Shown: piece after piece, positions 1 through 7,194 of the stretch | Position numbering within the stretch: the stretch's first letter is position 1 | How the letters are laid out: every line of letters starts with the position of its first letter | Origin: an uncultured SAR86 cluster bacterium | GTDB lineage: Bacteria; Pseudomonadota; Gammaproteobacteria; Magnimaribacterales; D2472 | Length of the DNA stretch: 64,000 bases | Assembly: GCA_902558095.1 (NCBI GenBank) | Contig: CACECP010000002.1 | Location: 100,699 to 164,698 of the forward strand | Reading direction: 5' to 3' | Program-made: the position numbers and the translations under genes | The notes under the pieces: model-generated | What the model was told of the DNA's origin: nothing | What the model saw: only the letters and a program-made list of their open reading frames with translations | The model's database searches: none

Positions 1-1
1 A

Positions 2-709
2 AGAGAAATATTTTCATTAAACGAATTGGGGGATGATCTTAATATCTCACCTCCATATCCTAACTCTAAAGAAGAATGGGTCGAGCTGGCCTTAAAAAAT
101 AATTATCAATTAAAAGCCTCACAATTAAGAAAAGATGCTGCTAAAAGTAATGCAAGAAATGCTGCATCAAATCATTTACCAAAGATTGATATCGTTGGAT
201 CTGGATCAGAATCAGAAACAAACCAATTCAATTATGAAGGGTTTGAAATAAATGGTCAGGGCATACCTGTTCCTGCTGTAACTGGTAGAAGAAATTATGC
301 AATTCAAATGAGTGTTCCAATTTTTCAAGGCGGAGCCGTTAGCTCAAGAAGAAAGCAAGCATACTCTCAATACAATCAAGCTGACGAGAATACATTGTTT
401 ACAGAAAGAAGGGTAATACAAGAAGTTAGATCCCAATTCTCAAATGTTGTAACGTTGGTTGCTAATGTTACTGCACAAAAACAAGCAGTTATTTCTGCAA
501 CAAGTGCTCTTGAGGCTACTCAAGTTGGATATAAGGTAGGTACAAGAAATGTGGTCGACCTTCTTCAAGCTGAAAAGAATCTTTACAGCGCAGAAAAAAA
601 TCTAGCCAATGCAAAATATGACTATATTCTTGCCAATCTTAGACTAGCATTAGCTGCAGGAACAATTAGTCCAAGCGATATTGTAGATATTAATAATCTT
701 CTAAAATAA
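2..709 (+). CDS. tolC: TolC-family outer membrane efflux protein, C-terminal part (5' end outside window)
   Basis: The reading frame is open to the left edge (first full codon at base 2), so only about the last 235 residues are present. TolC-type proteins form trimeric outer-membrane channels with a periplasmic coiled-coil tunnel that complete type I secretion and RND/MFS efflux systems. The fragment has the long Ala/Gln/Asn-rich helices of the tunnel, a serine-rich strand segment followed by a SVPIFQGG turn typical of the second repeat, and the family motif VGTRNVVDLLQAE before the last helix. A TTG at 26 is not a credible start because the frame continues upstream. mutM follows after 3 bp. 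The family call is firm; the exact paralogue is inferred. Confidence 0.85.
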   Translation, partial: REIFSLNELGDDLNISPPYPNSKEEWVELALKNNYQLKASQLRKDAAKSNARNAASNHLPKIDIVGSGSESETNQFNYEGFEINGQGIPVPAVTGRRNYAIQMSVPIFQGGAVSSRRKQAYSQYNQADENTLFTERRVIQEVRSQFSNVVTLVANVTAQKQAVISATSALEATQVGYKVGTRNVVDLLQAEKNLYSAEKNLANAKYDYILANLRLALAAGTISPSDIVDINNLLK

Positions 710-712
710 ATT

Positions 713-1522
713 ATGCCAGAACTGCCTGAGGTTGAAACAACCGTTAGAGCAATTAATAAATTTGAAAACCGTATTCTAAAAGAAGTCATTATTCATAATA
801 AGAATCTTCGATGGAAAGTTGAAAAAAAAGTTGAAACCTTAACTAGAAATCAACTTGTACATAAAATTACACGGCGTGCAAAATACATTCTTATTTATTT
901 TGATAAACAATGTTTGATGGTGCATTTGGGAATGTCCGGCAAACTAAGAATTCAAAAAAGTAATAATAATTATTTCAAAAAACATGATCATGCTGAGTTT
1001 ATCTTTAAAGATGAAAAGATTATATTTAATGATGTCAGGAGATTTGGATCAATTCATTTATGTGAGAATCCTGATAAACATAGATTAATCAAAGATCTCG
1101 GGGTCGAGCCATTATCAAAATCTTTTAGTAAGTCTTATATGAAAGATATCTGTAAAAATAGCAACTTATGCATAAAAAAGCTGATTATGGATCAAAAGAA
1201 TGTTGTTGGTGTTGGCAATATATATGCCTCTGAAAGTCTTTTTCTTGCAAAAATTAATCCAAGTAGACTATCTAAAGAAGTTTCAGATAATGAATGTGAG
1301 AAATTGGTTAAATCAATAAAAATTATTTTAAAAAAAGCTATTAAGATGGGTGGTACAACAATAAAAGACTTTTATTCGGCAGATGGCAATGAAGGGTATT
1401 TTAGTCTTAAATTAAATGTTTATGGAAGAGATTCCATGGTTTGTAATAAATGCAACACTAAAATAATTAAAAGTATTATTGGTCAAAGAGCTACGTATTC
1501 ATGCACTAAATGTCAGCTTTAA
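713..1522 (+). CDS. mutM: Formamidopyrimidine-DNA glycosylase MutM (Fpg)
   Basis: This base-excision repair enzyme removes 8-oxoguanine and ring-opened purines and nicks the abasic site. At 269 residues it is full length. It starts with MPELPEVET, giving the N-terminal Pro2 nucleophile and Glu3. HLGMSGKLR carries the conserved active-site Lys, and GNIYASE is the helix-two-turn-helix signature. The C-terminal zinc finger has spacing Cys-x2-Cys-x16-Cys-x2-Cys. It starts 3 bp after the tolC stop and its last 4 bp overlap the convergent coaD stop. Oxidative-damage repair beside a light-driven pump suits a sunlit habitat, though that link is only inference. Confidence 0.97.
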   Translation: MPELPEVETTVRAINKFENRILKEVIIHNKNLRWKVEKKVETLTRNQLVHKITRRAKYILIYFDKQCLMVHLGMSGKLRIQKSNNNYFKKHDHAEFIFKDEKIIFNDVRRFGSIHLCENPDKHRLIKDLGVEPLSKSFSKSYMKDICKNSNLCIKKLIMDQKNVVGVGNIYASESLFLAKINPSRLSKEVSDNECEKLVKSIKIILKKAIKMGGTTIKDFYSADGNEGYFSLKLNVYGRDSMVCNKCNTKIIKSIIGQRATYSCTKCQL

Positions 1523-2001
1523 GATGCTAGCTTAGCTTTTAAAGCCTTCTCTACAGAAGGGTGAACAAACTTGCTTATATCCCCTTTTAAATCACATATC
1601 TCTTTAATCAAGCTTGAAGATACATATATGAGACTTTCTTTTGGAGTAAGGAAAATACTTTCAATATCTGGAGCAAGTGATCTATTCATAGTAGCTAGTT
1701 GAAATTCATACTCAAAGTCGGATACAGCTCTTAGACCTCTTATAATTGCACAGGCATTTTGTTCTTTTGCAATATCTACAGTGAGTTGTCTTGGAAATCC
1801 AACAATTTCTACCTGAGAATTATCCTTATAAATCGAATCAGCTAATTTGATCCTATCTTCAAGGCTAAATAGTGGATTTTTTGCTTCATTTTTAGCAATT
1901 GCTATAACTATTTTATCAAAAAGGCCACACGCCCTATCAATGATGTCCATGTGTCCATATGTTATTGGATCAAAAGATCCAGGATAAATTGCGACTTTCA
2001 T
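1519..2001 (-). CDS. coaD: Phosphopantetheine adenylyltransferase CoaD
   Basis: CoaD catalyses the penultimate step of coenzyme A synthesis: 4'-phosphopantetheine plus ATP gives dephospho-CoA. It has the usual length for the family (160 aa). The N-terminal nucleotidyltransferase motif reads YPGSFDPITYGH, with the T/HxGH ATP-binding element, and the C-terminal YVSSSLIKEI matches the second conserved motif (ISSTxxR-like). The stop codon overlaps the mutM stop on the other strand by 4 bp. The start faces the proteorhodopsin promoter region, so 2002-2167 is a divergent intergenic region. Confidence 0.97.
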   Translation of the reverse strand: MKVAIYPGSFDPITYGHMDIIDRACGLFDKIVIAIAKNEAKNPLFSLEDRIKLADSIYKDNSQVEIVGFPRQLTVDIAKEQNACAIIRGLRAVSDFEYEFQLATMNRSLAPDIESIFLTPKESLIYVSSSLIKEICDLKGDISKFVHPSVEKALKAKLAS

Positions 2002-2075
2002 AAATAAGAATCATACTAAACATTATTGTTTAATCAAAATTATTAATATAAGTGATTTTTTAAATGCAGTTAAAT

Positions 2076-2104
2076 TTGATACATTTTTAAGATTTTTGTA
2101 TCAT
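2076..2104 (+). promoter_or_regulatory. Sigma-70-type promoter of the proteorhodopsin gene
   Basis: A -35 box TTGATA (2076-2081) and a -10 box TATCAT (2099-2104) are separated by exactly 17 bp. Transcription would start near 2111 and give a leader of about 57 nt before the ATG at 2168. The boxes and spacing are read directly; the activity is inferred. Confidence 0.7.
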
Positions 2105-2121
2105 ATGGACTTGTATATTAC

Positions 2122-2162
2122 GGGGGGGGAGTAATTTTTACTCCTACTTACTTATAAGGAGT
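2122..2162 (+). promoter_or_regulatory. Structured proteorhodopsin leader with mutually exclusive hairpins
   Basis: A run of eight G (2122-2129) leads into a perfect 7-bp hairpin: GGAGTAA (2128-2134), loop TTT, TTACTCC (2138-2144). The 3' arm can instead pair as ACTCCT (2140-2145) with AGGAGT (2157-2162), which covers the Shine-Dalgarno sequence AAGGAG (2156-2161) that lies 6 bp before the ATG. The first hairpin frees the ribosome site and the second hides it. The complementarity is seen directly; a switching role is inference. Confidence 0.5.
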
Positions 2163-2167
2163 TATAT

Positions 2168-2941
2168 ATGAAATTTTTATTAACGATGGTCGGCTTACTT
2201 GCTCTTCCAGTATTTGCTGGAGAAGCTGGTACAAAAGACCTTGACGTTGGTGATATAACAGGTGTTTCATTTTGGCTTGTAACTGCTGCTATGCTTGCAG
2301 CAACTGTTTTCTTTCTAGTTGAAAGAGACAGAGTTCATGGCAAATGGAAAACATCACTGTCAGTAGCTGCTTTAGTTACTGGTATTGCGTTCTGGCATTA
2401 TCTATACATGAGAAATGTATGGGTTAATACTGGTGAATCACCAACAGTATATAGATATATTGACTGGCTAATTACTGTGCCGCTTCAAATTATTGAGTTC
2501 TACTTAATTCTTAAAGTGTGTACTAATGTTAAATCTAGTCTATTCTGGAAATTGCTTGTTGCATCTTTAGTCATGCTTGGATTTGGTTTTGCCGGAGAAA
2601 CATATGTTTTACCAGAAGGTGTAACTGAATCATCAATGCCAATGGTATATGGTGTTATAGCAACACTGGCCTGGTTGTACATTATCTATGAAGTATTTGC
2701 TGGTGAAGCTGGCAAACTTAATGCTTCAAGTGGAAATGCTGCAGCTCAAAGCGCTTTTGGAACAATTAGATTAATTGTTACATTTGGTTGGGCTATTTAT
2801 CCTATTGGATATTGGATGGCACTCCAGGGAACTGGCGACGGTTACGCAAATGCTAATATGGTTTATAACCTTGCTGATTTTCTTAACAAAATCGCATTTG
2901 GTTTAGCTATATATGTTGCAGCTGTTAGCGATTCAGAATAA
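2168..2941 (+). CDS. Proteorhodopsin, blue-absorbing type
   Basis: A light-driven outward proton pump: a seven-helix membrane protein carrying retinal on a lysine Schiff base. It is 257 aa with an N-terminal signal-like segment MKFLLTMVGLLALPVFAGE. Counting residues gives His77 (FWHYLYM), the proton acceptor Asp99 in YRYIDW, Gln107, the proton donor Glu110 (IIEFYLIL) and the retinal lysine Lys241 (NLADFLNK). The tuning position equivalent to Leu105 of green proteorhodopsin is Gln107 (codon CAA, 2486-2488), the residue known to shift absorption to blue. Glu at the donor site marks a proton pump rather than a sodium or chloride pump. It stands alone between its own promoter and terminator. No retinal or carotenoid synthesis gene lies nearby, so the chromophore must come from a distant locus or from outside. 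Confidence 0.98.
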   Translation: MKFLLTMVGLLALPVFAGEAGTKDLDVGDITGVSFWLVTAAMLAATVFFLVERDRVHGKWKTSLSVAALVTGIAFWHYLYMRNVWVNTGESPTVYRYIDWLITVPLQIIEFYLILKVCTNVKSSLFWKLLVASLVMLGFGFAGETYVLPEGVTESSMPMVYGVIATLAWLYIIYEVFAGEAGKLNASSGNAAAQSAFGTIRLIVTFGWAIYPIGYWMALQGTGDGYANANMVYNLADFLNKIAFGLAIYVAAVSDSE

Positions 2942-2959
2942 TTTAATTTTATTCTTAAA

Positions 2960-2985
2960 AACCCAGCTTATTGCTGGGTTTTTTT
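2960..2985 (+). terminator. Rho-independent terminator after proteorhodopsin (probably bidirectional)
   Basis: Stem AACCCAGC (2960-2967), loop TTATT, stem GCTGGGTT (2973-2980), then a T run to 2985. The opposite strand also has As and Ts flanking the stem, so it could end the convergent short-chain dehydrogenase transcript, whose stop codon sits in the T run. Confidence 0.88.
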
Positions 2986-3706
2986 ATGGCCCTATTTCTT
3001 CCCCATCCCACGCATAGACCTTTCCGCTGTTTTCATTAGTTAAGTTACTTATAACATCAAGAAGCTTTTCAGCGCTATAGTCAGGGGTAAATAATTTTTC
3101 TGCTTTAACATTCTTTTCAAATGGTTTGCTTAAATAACTTTTTACAGTACCGGGTTGAAGTCCAACAAAAATAGCATTATTGTTGGATCTCTTCACCTCA
3201 ATGCTAAAATTTTTTATGATTTGATTTAGAGCCGTCTTGCTAGCTCTATAAGAATACCAACCTCCTAACTTATTATCAGAAATGCTTCCTACCCTTGCGC
3301 TTAAGAAAGCAAAAACGCTTCTAGCATCTTTTCTAAGAAAAGGAATAAAGTATTTACCAACTAATGTTGGTCCTATTGTGTTAACCAAAAAAACTTTTTG
3401 AAGTTTATCAATGCTAATGTCCTTGATGCTTTTTTCAGGGAAGATATCGTTATCATTATGTAATATACCTGTAGCTACAAATATTAAATCAAACTTAATA
3501 TTACTAGGTAATTTTTCAACACAACTTTTGATTGAATTCTCATCCTCAATGTCAATTTCAATATTTTTTATCTTATCAGTATCTTCATTCTTAATAACTC
3601 TTGAGAACTTATAAACTTCTTCTACCGAGTCATCATTAATGAGCTTTTTACATATTGAATTTCCAATAGCTCCACTTGAGCCTATTACAGCAACTTTTTT
3701 TTTCAT
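2984..3706 (-). CDS. Short-chain dehydrogenase/reductase (SDR) family protein
   Basis: An NAD(P)-dependent oxidoreductase of the classical SDR fold, 240 aa. The N-terminal Rossmann motif is GSSGAIG after a beta strand VAVI, NTIGPTLVG occupies the NNAG-like region, and the catalytic centre is Ser (FLSARVG) followed by the YRASK signature (Tyr-x3-Lys). Similar small SDRs resemble the C-factor/CsgA-like group. The substrate cannot be read from the sequence. It is convergent with proteorhodopsin and shares its terminator; upstream lies the formate dehydrogenase terminator, so it is probably its own transcription unit. Confidence 0.88.
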   Translation of the reverse strand: MKKKVAVIGSSGAIGNSICKKLINDDSVEEVYKFSRVIKNEDTDKIKNIEIDIEDENSIKSCVEKLPSNIKFDLIFVATGILHNDNDIFPEKSIKDISIDKLQKVFLVNTIGPTLVGKYFIPFLRKDARSVFAFLSARVGSISDNKLGGWYSYRASKTALNQIIKNFSIEVKRSNNNAIFVGLQPGTVKSYLSKPFEKNVKAEKLFTPDYSAEKLLDVISNLTNENSGKVYAWDGEEIGP

Positions 3707-3803
3707 AGTTTATGGTTTGCTTTTCACATCTATCTTTTGATAGATTTTGTTAGGTGATTTACTATAAAAATTTTAGGCGATTAATGCAATACTAAATTTT
3801 ATC

Positions 3804-3835
3804 GATAAAAAAAGCGGAGTATAAAACTCCGCTTT
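3804..3835 (-). terminator. Rho-independent terminator of formate dehydrogenase
   Basis: On the minus strand a 10-bp stem AAAGCGGAGT / ACTCCGCTTT (positions 3835-3811, 5-nt loop) is followed by a run of seven T. It lies 18 bp beyond the fdh stop codon. Confidence 0.88.
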
Positions 3836-3852
3836 GATTAGAGTTCATAAAA

Positions 3853-5049
3853 CTACTTCTTGTACTTTGCGGCCTCTTCAGATCCATCAGTAGCAGTACC
3901 TTTGGTATATGAGTGCGCCCCCATTCCAGCTAAATCACCATTTTGAACAATCAAATATGGCTCTCTTATTGGTTTACCTTCAAAGAAACACTCTAATATT
4001 TCTCTTACTCCAGCAGCATATCTTGCTTGTGCAGATAATGATGTTCCAGAAGTATGAGGAGTCATACCATGATTAGGCATTGTTCTCCAAACATGGTCAT
4101 TTGGTGCTGGTTGAGGAAACCAAACATCTCCAGCATATCCACTTAATTGACCAGATTCTAATCCCCTGGCTATTGCATCTTTATCACAAATTTTTCCTCT
4201 AGCAGTATTAACAATATATGCACCTCGCTTCATTTTGCTAATCATTTCATCATTGAATAAATGTTCAGTTTTTGGATGAAGCGGACAACTAATATTTACA
4301 ACATCGCAAACAGCAACTAATGATTCAACTGAATCATGATAAGTAAGATTTAACTCAGACTCGACTTCTTCAGAAAGCCTATGAATATCAAAATAGTGTA
4401 AGTGAACATCAAAGGGTTTCATTTTTCTTAGCATATCAATCCCAATCCTTCCTGCTGCAACAGTACCAACATGCATACCTTCAACATCATAAGATCTTTG
4501 GACAGCATCAGCTATATTCCAACCACCCTCTTTTACAATTCTATGTTGGTTATGATAGTCCCTTACCATTGAAAGAATCATCATAACTATATGTTCTGCT
4601 ACAGATCTTGAATTACAGTAAGTTACTTCAACAACATCAACGTTATTATCCATAGCCGCCTGTAAATCTACGTGATCAGAACCTATACCAGCAGTAATTG
4701 CCATTTTTAAATTAGGAGCTGATTCCATCTTATCTCTTGTTAAATAATAAGGAAAAAATGGTTGTGATATTACTATATCAGCATCAACTAATTCCTTATC
4801 AGCTTGACACCCATCACCATCCTTATCAGAAGTAACTACAAGAGTATGGCCAGAGTCCTCTAAAAATTTTCTCAAACCTAATTCACCAGATACACATCCA
4901 AGCAATTCACCAGGCGTGAAATCAACAGAACTAGGAGTTGGTAATGACATACCATCTGGATATTTATCTAGTTCAGGAAGATCATCTCTTGCATATTTTT
5001 CAGGCATTCCATCAACAGGATCGTCATATAACACACATAAAATTTTCAT
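3853..5049 (-). CDS. fdh: NAD-dependent formate dehydrogenase
   Basis: A cytoplasmic, metal-free enzyme that oxidises formate to CO2 and reduces NAD+. It is a D-2-hydroxyacid dehydrogenase family member closely resembling Pseudomonas sp. 101 FDH along its full length. From the Met at 5049 (398 aa) the numbering matches the characterised enzyme without gaps over the key sites: Ile122, Asn146, Asp221 (NAD rather than NADP), Arg284, Gln313 and His332, the last followed by TSGTS. The cofactor motif is TVAAGRIG near 196-203. An upstream in-frame ATG at 5106 would add 19 residues, but the 5049 start has GGGGA 6 bp before it and begins exactly like the family (MKILCVLYDDPVDG). It is monocistronic with its own terminator. 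It would supply NADH from C1 compounds. Confidence 0.96.
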   Translation of the reverse strand: MKILCVLYDDPVDGMPEKYARDDLPELDKYPDGMSLPTPSSVDFTPGELLGCVSGELGLRKFLEDSGHTLVVTSDKDGDGCQADKELVDADIVISQPFFPYYLTRDKMESAPNLKMAITAGIGSDHVDLQAAMDNNVDVVEVTYCNSRSVAEHIVMMILSMVRDYHNQHRIVKEGGWNIADAVQRSYDVEGMHVGTVAAGRIGIDMLRKMKPFDVHLHYFDIHRLSEEVESELNLTYHDSVESLVAVCDVVNISCPLHPKTEHLFNDEMISKMKRGAYIVNTARGKICDKDAIARGLESGQLSGYAGDVWFPQPAPNDHVWRTMPNHGMTPHTSGTSLSAQARYAAGVREILECFFEGKPIREPYLIVQNGDLAGMGAHSYTKGTATDGSEEAAKYKK

Positions 5050-5193
5050 AATTTTTCCCCAAATAAAATTAACTTCGATAATGTTAAAACAAAATAAATT
5101 AAACACAACAATTAATTCAAATTAAATAAAAAACTACTTAGTTACTTAAGTCCCTAAAATATTGCTAAAAAATGTTAAAAATAGATAAATATC

Positions 5194-5295
5194 ATGAGTA
5201 CATTGTAATTTATGGGTACATATTAATAAAATAAGATTTAAAATTATTGAGATATTCATAAATAAATGTAAAATATGCGTACATTATGAGTACAA
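5194..5295 (+). repeat. Four copies of ATGNGTACAW; three form four-codon mini-ORFs
   Basis: Copies lie at 5194-5203, 5212-5221, 5275-5284 and 5286-5295. The first three read as ATG-NGT-ACA-NNN-stop (peptides MSTL, MGTY, MRTL). The fourth is the start of the downstream gene (ATG AGT ACA). The stop of the third mini-ORF overlaps the gene's ATG as ATGA. The repeats could be uORFs, operator iterons around a GTAC core, or duplicated start regions. The pattern is seen directly and the function is unknown. Confidence 0.55.
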
Positions 5296-5735
5296 ATAAC
5301 GATAAATACCTAGTTTTAAGGGGCAAAAATAAGGACATATATTTCATACAGAAAAGGGTTTCAAAGGATATTTCTAAGATAATTGGAAAAGATTTTATTA
5401 AAAAATCTTTAGAAACTAAAAATATACATATTGCAAGACAAAAAAGAGATGAAATTCTATATGAGCTTGAAAAAATTGCTTTAAATAAGCATGATGAGGA
5501 TGAAAATAATATAAAAATGCATGATTCAAGCAATATTTACAATGATCCCATAGAGTCTAAGCCTGAAAAAGAGCAAGAATTTAGTAATTCTGAAAAAATA
5601 TTTAGTTCAAATCATAAAAAATATAGTATTTTTTCATTTAGAATACCAAAAAAAGAGGACTTAATAGTGAATATAGATAAATATATACCAATAAGTATTG
5701 TTATATTAACTCTAATTGTTGCTTTTGTTGCTTAA
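5286..5735 (+). CDS. Orphan protein: integrase arm-like (DUF6538-type) N-terminus plus C-terminal membrane anchor
   Basis: 149 residues. Residues 8-65 resemble the arm region found before the core of some tyrosine recombinases (DUF6538-like): YLVLRGKNKDIYFIQKRVSK, then a predicted strand and KSLETKNIHIARQKRDEI. No catalytic recombinase domain follows. Instead there is a charged, low-complexity linker (about 70-125) and a single hydrophobic helix at the C-terminus (ISIVILTLIVAFVA). This would tether a possibly DNA-binding head to the membrane. The gene is preceded by three mini-ORFs of the same start sequence. Its 3' end overlaps the convergent kinase gene by 35 bp. The domain call is by pattern only and the function is unknown. 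Confidence 0.7.
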   Translation: MSTNNDKYLVLRGKNKDIYFIQKRVSKDISKIIGKDFIKKSLETKNIHIARQKRDEILYELEKIALNKHDEDENNIKMHDSSNIYNDPIESKPEKEQEFSNSEKIFSSNHKKYSIFSFRIPKKEDLIVNIDKYIPISIVILTLIVAFVA

Positions 5736-6537
5736 TCTTCTTCTTTAAATTATTTAAGTATTCATTATTAAAGTAATTGCTTTTTGCTTGATTTATATAA
5801 TCAGCCCACAAAAATTCCGTATAAGTATTCATTAGTGTCCACTTTTTGAGTTTAGTATAAATATCATTATTTAAATTTTTAATTCCATAACTATTTAACA
5901 ATTTAATTATTTCAGTTTCATTCATTTTTAATGAAGATATAAGTTTTGATAGATCACAATATCTGCTGTTGATACTTAAATATTCAAAATCAATAAAAAA
6001 AATATCTTGTTTGTTGAACATAATATTAAATAAATTTAAATCATTATGACTAACAACATTTTCATGTTTGCATGTTTTTAATTCATTTAATAGTTCAACT
6101 GATTCTAAATAAAACTTAGAATGAGATTCTATATTTATAGTCCTTAAATATAAATTTATTTGATCTTCAAAAGTTTTTATTTTTCCATTATTTTTTATTT
6201 GGTGTAGTTTTTGTAATTGTTTTCCTAGTTTTGTAATATTTATTAATTTTCTTTCCGATGATGTCATTTCAAAATATTTATAAATCACTAGACCTGTTGT
6301 TTTATCAATATGCATAAATTTAGTGGTGATATTTTTTTTAATGATTTGTTCAATAATATTATTTTTTAAATACTCGTTAATAATAAGTTCATGGTTTTGA
6401 TTCTTTGGTAATTTAAAAATTGATTTTTTGTTCTTGAAATTTCCAATAAAAGTTTCTGATGTTTCGCTGTCACCAATCTGTTTATGTACTTCAAAATTAG
6501 AATTTGTTTTTCGTAATATTTTTTTTAATCTTTCCAT
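5701..6537 (-). CDS. Aminoglycoside phosphotransferase/choline kinase-fold kinase, probable thiamine kinase
   Basis: A small-molecule kinase, 278 aa from the ATG at 6537 (a TTG at 6570 would add 11 residues but has no ribosome site). The catalytic loop is HNDLNLFNIMF (His-x-Asp-x4-Asn) and the metal-binding motif is FIDFEYLS. Both are standard for the APH/choline kinase/ThiK superfamily, and the N-lobe carries an IFKLPK strand that would supply the ATP-binding Lys. It is the last gene of the TPP-riboswitch operon, 84 bp after the PnuC-like permease, so phosphorylation of imported thiamine to trap it is the most economical role. Choline or another alcohol is possible if it has a separate promoter. 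Confidence 0.72.
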   Translation of the reverse strand: MERLKKILRKTNSNFEVHKQIGDSETSETFIGNFKNKKSIFKLPKNQNHELIINEYLKNNIIEQIIKKNITTKFMHIDKTTGLVIYKYFEMTSSERKLINITKLGKQLQKLHQIKNNGKIKTFEDQINLYLRTINIESHSKFYLESVELLNELKTCKHENVVSHNDLNLFNIMFNKQDIFFIDFEYLSINSRYCDLSKLISSLKMNETEIIKLLNSYGIKNLNNDIYTKLKKWTLMNTYTEFLWADYINQAKSNYFNNEYLNNLKKKIKQQKQQLELI

Positions 6538-6621
6538 AAATGTATAAATCGAATTCTTAATTTGAATCAAGTAATTTGTTTATTAATTCCAAGCTTGATT
6601 TTTTATTCTTAAATTTATTCA

Positions 6622-7188
6622 TTAATAATTATTTAATTTTTTAATCCATGAACGGTATCCAAAAATAATAATTATTAGATAAATAAAAAATAAGAATGCT
6701 GTTAGATATAATTCTCTAGAAATATATAAATAAATGCTGATTGAATCTATTACAAACCAATAGATCCAATTCTCTAATATTTTTTTAGCAACCATATATG
6801 TAGTTATTATTGCTCCCCATGTTGTGAGAGCATCTAAAAATGGTAGAGCCGCTTGTGTATATTTTTCTAATGTTGCACCTGAAATATAAGATAAAATGAG
6901 AACAATCATTATTGCAAAAAAATGATTCAATTTTTTCCATGATTTAATATTTAGAACGGTGTTGGTATTAACAATGTTTTTCCATTGTAACCATCCGTAT
7001 ATTGCCATTAGCACATAGAAAACTTGAAGAATTGATTCCATAAATAGGTCTGCTTGATACATTATATATATGTATATTAGAGAGCTAATTAGTGCCGCAT
7101 ACCAGCATTTTACGTCTTCTTTCGCAGCTAATACTAAATATAGAATTGCCATCAAAACAGCTATACACTCTAGTATTAGATTTACCAT
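6622..7188 (-). CDS. pnuT: PnuC-family vitamin permease, probable thiamine transporter PnuT
   Basis: An integral inner-membrane protein of 188 aa with about seven hydrophobic helices. The N-terminal half has the PnuC-like pattern ending in LMAIYGWLQWK, where the WxxW-type motif lines the substrate site; the central WGAIITTYMVAKKILENW and the final hydrophobic segments also fit the family. PnuC family members facilitate diffusion of nicotinamide riboside, riboflavin (PnuX) or thiamine (PnuT), with net uptake driven by intracellular phosphorylation. Only 6 bp separate it from the TonB receptor under a TPP riboswitch, and a kinase gene follows, so thiamine is the inferred substrate. The family is recognised; the substrate comes from context. 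Confidence 0.85.
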   Translation of the reverse strand: MVNLILECIAVLMAILYLVLAAKEDVKCWYAALISSLIYIYIMYQADLFMESILQVFYVLMAIYGWLQWKNIVNTNTVLNIKSWKKLNHFFAIMIVLILSYISGATLEKYTQAALPFLDALTTWGAIITTYMVAKKILENWIYWFVIDSISIYLYISRELYLTAFLFFIYLIIIIFGYRSWIKKLNNY

Positions 7189-7194
7189 TAATAT

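Noticed and set aside
2500..2682. Minus-strand reading frame inside proteorhodopsin
   Set aside because: It lies entirely opposite a strongly supported gene, with no ribosome site or family features.
5050..5106. N-terminal extension of formate dehydrogenase starting at 5106
   Set aside because: It adds 19 residues absent from the family, while the internal ATG at 5049 has a GGGGA ribosome site at good spacing and matches the known enzyme's first residues.
5286..5735. Integrase or prophage remnant island
   Set aside because: No catalytic recombinase core, no att repeats, no tRNA next to it, no other phage or transposon genes; base composition looks like the neighbours.
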